A stretch of 14,524 nt of DNA from positions 1 through 14,524 of the forward strand of contig NZ_JAKJHX010000069.1 in assembly GCF_021648855.1 (NCBI RefSeq), in the 5' to 3' direction. Under the pieces are notes generated by a model. It was not told the origin of the DNA and ran no database searches. It worked only from the letters and a program-made list of their open reading frames with translations. A program made the position numbers and the translations under genes. The first letter of the stretch is position 1; every line of letters starts with the position of its first letter. Shown here one piece after another: positions 13,416 to 14,524 of this stretch. This DNA comes from Tychonema litorale BBK16 (GTDB lineage: Bacteria > Cyanobacteriota > Cyanobacteriia > Cyanobacteriales > Microcoleaceae).

Positions 13416-14524
13416 ATGAATAAGTGGGGAAAAACCTTTTTATTTAAAGGTAAGAACTTATATTACAATCGCATCCAATACAACAACCCTACAGAAAGAT
13501 CGGTAGAGGTGTCCATAGGGTTTGACTTTCTCGCTGATGTCAAAAAATCAGAGCGCGTGGTAGAAATCGGGAATGTACTTTCCTACTATGAAAACTTGCT
13601 CAGCGAGCGAGTGGGGGTAATAAATAGAAAAATTATAGACAAATTTGAAATAGATATAGGTGTAGACAACGAAGATTTAATGAACCTGCCTTCACCAGAA
13701 AAGTATGATGCTATAGTTTCCGTATCTACCGTAGAACATATAGGCCAGGGCGTCGATCCTTCCGGTGCTTACGGTGAATCTACAGATGGTCGCGATCTCG
13801 AATATCCATTGAAGGCAATTGCCAAGATATACGATTTGCTGGCTGTTGAGGGAAAAGCATTAATCACAGTTCCTTTTGGAGTTTTGACCGACGGAGGATG
13901 GTACATTCAGTTCAGTGCGCAGTATCTGACGCTCTTGAAAAAATATGGAATTCCTCAAGAAGCAATCCGTACAAGTTTCTTAAAATTAGTTAATAGAGAC
14001 CCAACCAAGGATAGCGTTAAAATGCTTTGGGAAGAAGTAGAGGAGATAGAACTTAGTAATGTAGAGTACAACCATCCTTTTCCCTGTGCAAATGCGATCG
14101 CAGTTATAGAACTTTCCAAGCTTTCAAATGAATTTAATCTAAAGTTAAACGTCGATCCTACCCCTCTTTATTACCACATGCCATACGAGACTCGGATAGA
14201 ATTGTCACAATACAAGGCGCAACTGCACCAGATTCAGGATGAACAGGCACGATTTCAGTCTCAACTGGACCAAACTAAGAAAGAATTAGAGCAATCTCAA
14301 GTGCTGCTGCACCAAGCTCAGAGTGGATTTGCACAATCTCAGACTCAACTGCATCAGACTCAAGGAGAATTGGAGCAATCTCAGACTCAACTGCATCAGA
14401 CTCAGGGAGATTTAGAACAATCTCAGACTCAACTGCATCAGACTCAGGGAGAATTGGAGCAATCTCAGGCTCAACTGCATCAGACTCAGGGAGAATTGGA
14501 GCAATCTCAGGCTCAACTGCATCA
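13416..14524 (+). CDS. Class I methyltransferase-like protein with tandem coiled-coil repeats (partial, runs off the window)
   Basis: The frame stays open from ATG 13416 to the window end (369 codons). AGGA at 13403-13406 lies 9 nt before the start. Residues about 25-235 look like a SAM-dependent methyltransferase: RVVEIGNVLSYYE (47-59) in the place of motif I, YDAIVSVSTVEHIG (97-110), and LLAVEGKALITVPFG (141-155) for the later strand and helix. The glycine-rich loop is reduced (EIGN instead of EIGCG), so activity is uncertain. Residues 265 onward form a Gln-rich coiled coil of 14-residue, two-heptad units near QSQTQLHQTQGELE. The context is glycan synthesis. A methyltransferase joined to a repeat coiled coil recalls WbdD-type chain-length regulators. 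The C-terminal part beyond the window may add a glycosyltransferase or other domain; it cannot be seen here. Confidence 0.75.
   Translation, partial: MNKWGKTFLFKGKNLYYNRIQYNNPTERSVEVSIGFDFLADVKKSERVVEIGNVLSYYENLLSERVGVINRKIIDKFEIDIGVDNEDLMNLPSPEKYDAIVSVSTVEHIGQGVDPSGAYGESTDGRDLEYPLKAIAKIYDLLAVEGKALITVPFGVLTDGGWYIQFSAQYLTLLKKYGIPQEAIRTSFLKLVNRDPTKDSVKMLWEEVEEIELSNVEYNHPFPCANAIAVIELSKLSNEFNLKLNVDPTPLYYHMPYETRIELSQYKAQLHQIQDEQARFQSQLDQTKKELEQSQVLLHQAQSGFAQSQTQLHQTQGELEQSQTQLHQTQGDLEQSQTQLHQTQGELEQSQAQLHQTQGELEQSQAQLH
14208..14524 (+). repeat. 42-bp in-frame tandem repeat (coiled coil), at least 7.5 units
   Basis: The register is exact: units start at 14208, 14250, 14292, 14334, 14376, 14418, 14460 and 14502, the last cut by the window edge. 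The first three are diverged, while units from 14334 onward are nearly identical (caatctcag(a/g)ctcaactgca, then tcagactca(a/g)ggaga). Divergence therefore falls towards the 3' end, which points to recent expansion there. Each unit encodes 14 residues, two heptads. Confidence 0.92.

Overview
The window looks like accessory chromosome of a filamentous cyanobacterium, probably from the Microcoleus/Oscillatoria/Kamptonema group. The supporting signs are HIP1 octamers (GCGATCGC) and many GATCG-rich variants, a DUF29 gene, a DUF5678-like small protein, short palindromic and accgggttt-type dispersed repeats, and large TPR glycosyltransferases. The genus is inference. Most of the content concerns making and transferring unusual sugars for a surface polysaccharide or glycoprotein.

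Layout. Positions 1-1700 are a decayed margin: a repeat element, a DUF29 gene broken by one in-frame stop, a 35-bp tandem palindromic repeat, the C-terminal half of a VapC-like PIN toxin, and a small DUF5678-like ORF. Positions 1704-6109 hold a plus-strand nucleotide-sugar cluster: glucose-1-phosphate cytidylyltransferase (rfbF), CDP-glucose 4,6-dehydratase (rfbG, overlapping rfbF by ATGA), a decayed duplicate of the rfbG 3' end, a TylC3/NovU-type sugar C-methyltransferase, and an SDR reductase/epimerase. Together they predict a CDP-linked C-methyl-branched 6-deoxyhexose.

Positions 6112-11480 carry two minus-strand paralogues, tail-to-tail with the sugar cluster and only 2 nt away. Both end in a GT61 (DUF563) glycosyltransferase domain. 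Their N-terminal regions are built from TPRs and DUF4214-like repeats, which suggests tandem glycosyltransferases with protein-binding scaffolds. A 385-bp intergenic region then leads to gmd (GDP-mannose 4,6-dehydratase), which supplies a second activated 6-deoxy-4-keto sugar.

Positions 13056-13366 are a sulfotransferase gene that appears to have lost its middle. The window ends inside an open gene (13416 onward) that joins a class I methyltransferase-like domain to a growing array of 42-bp (14-residue, two-heptad) coiled-coil repeats. That architecture resembles O-antigen chain-length rulers such as WbdD. The genes could cooperate as follows: CDP- and GDP-sugar synthesis, then GT61 transfer, then methylation or sulfation and possibly length control of the glycan. 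The biochemical steps follow from family knowledge; their linkage into one pathway is inference.
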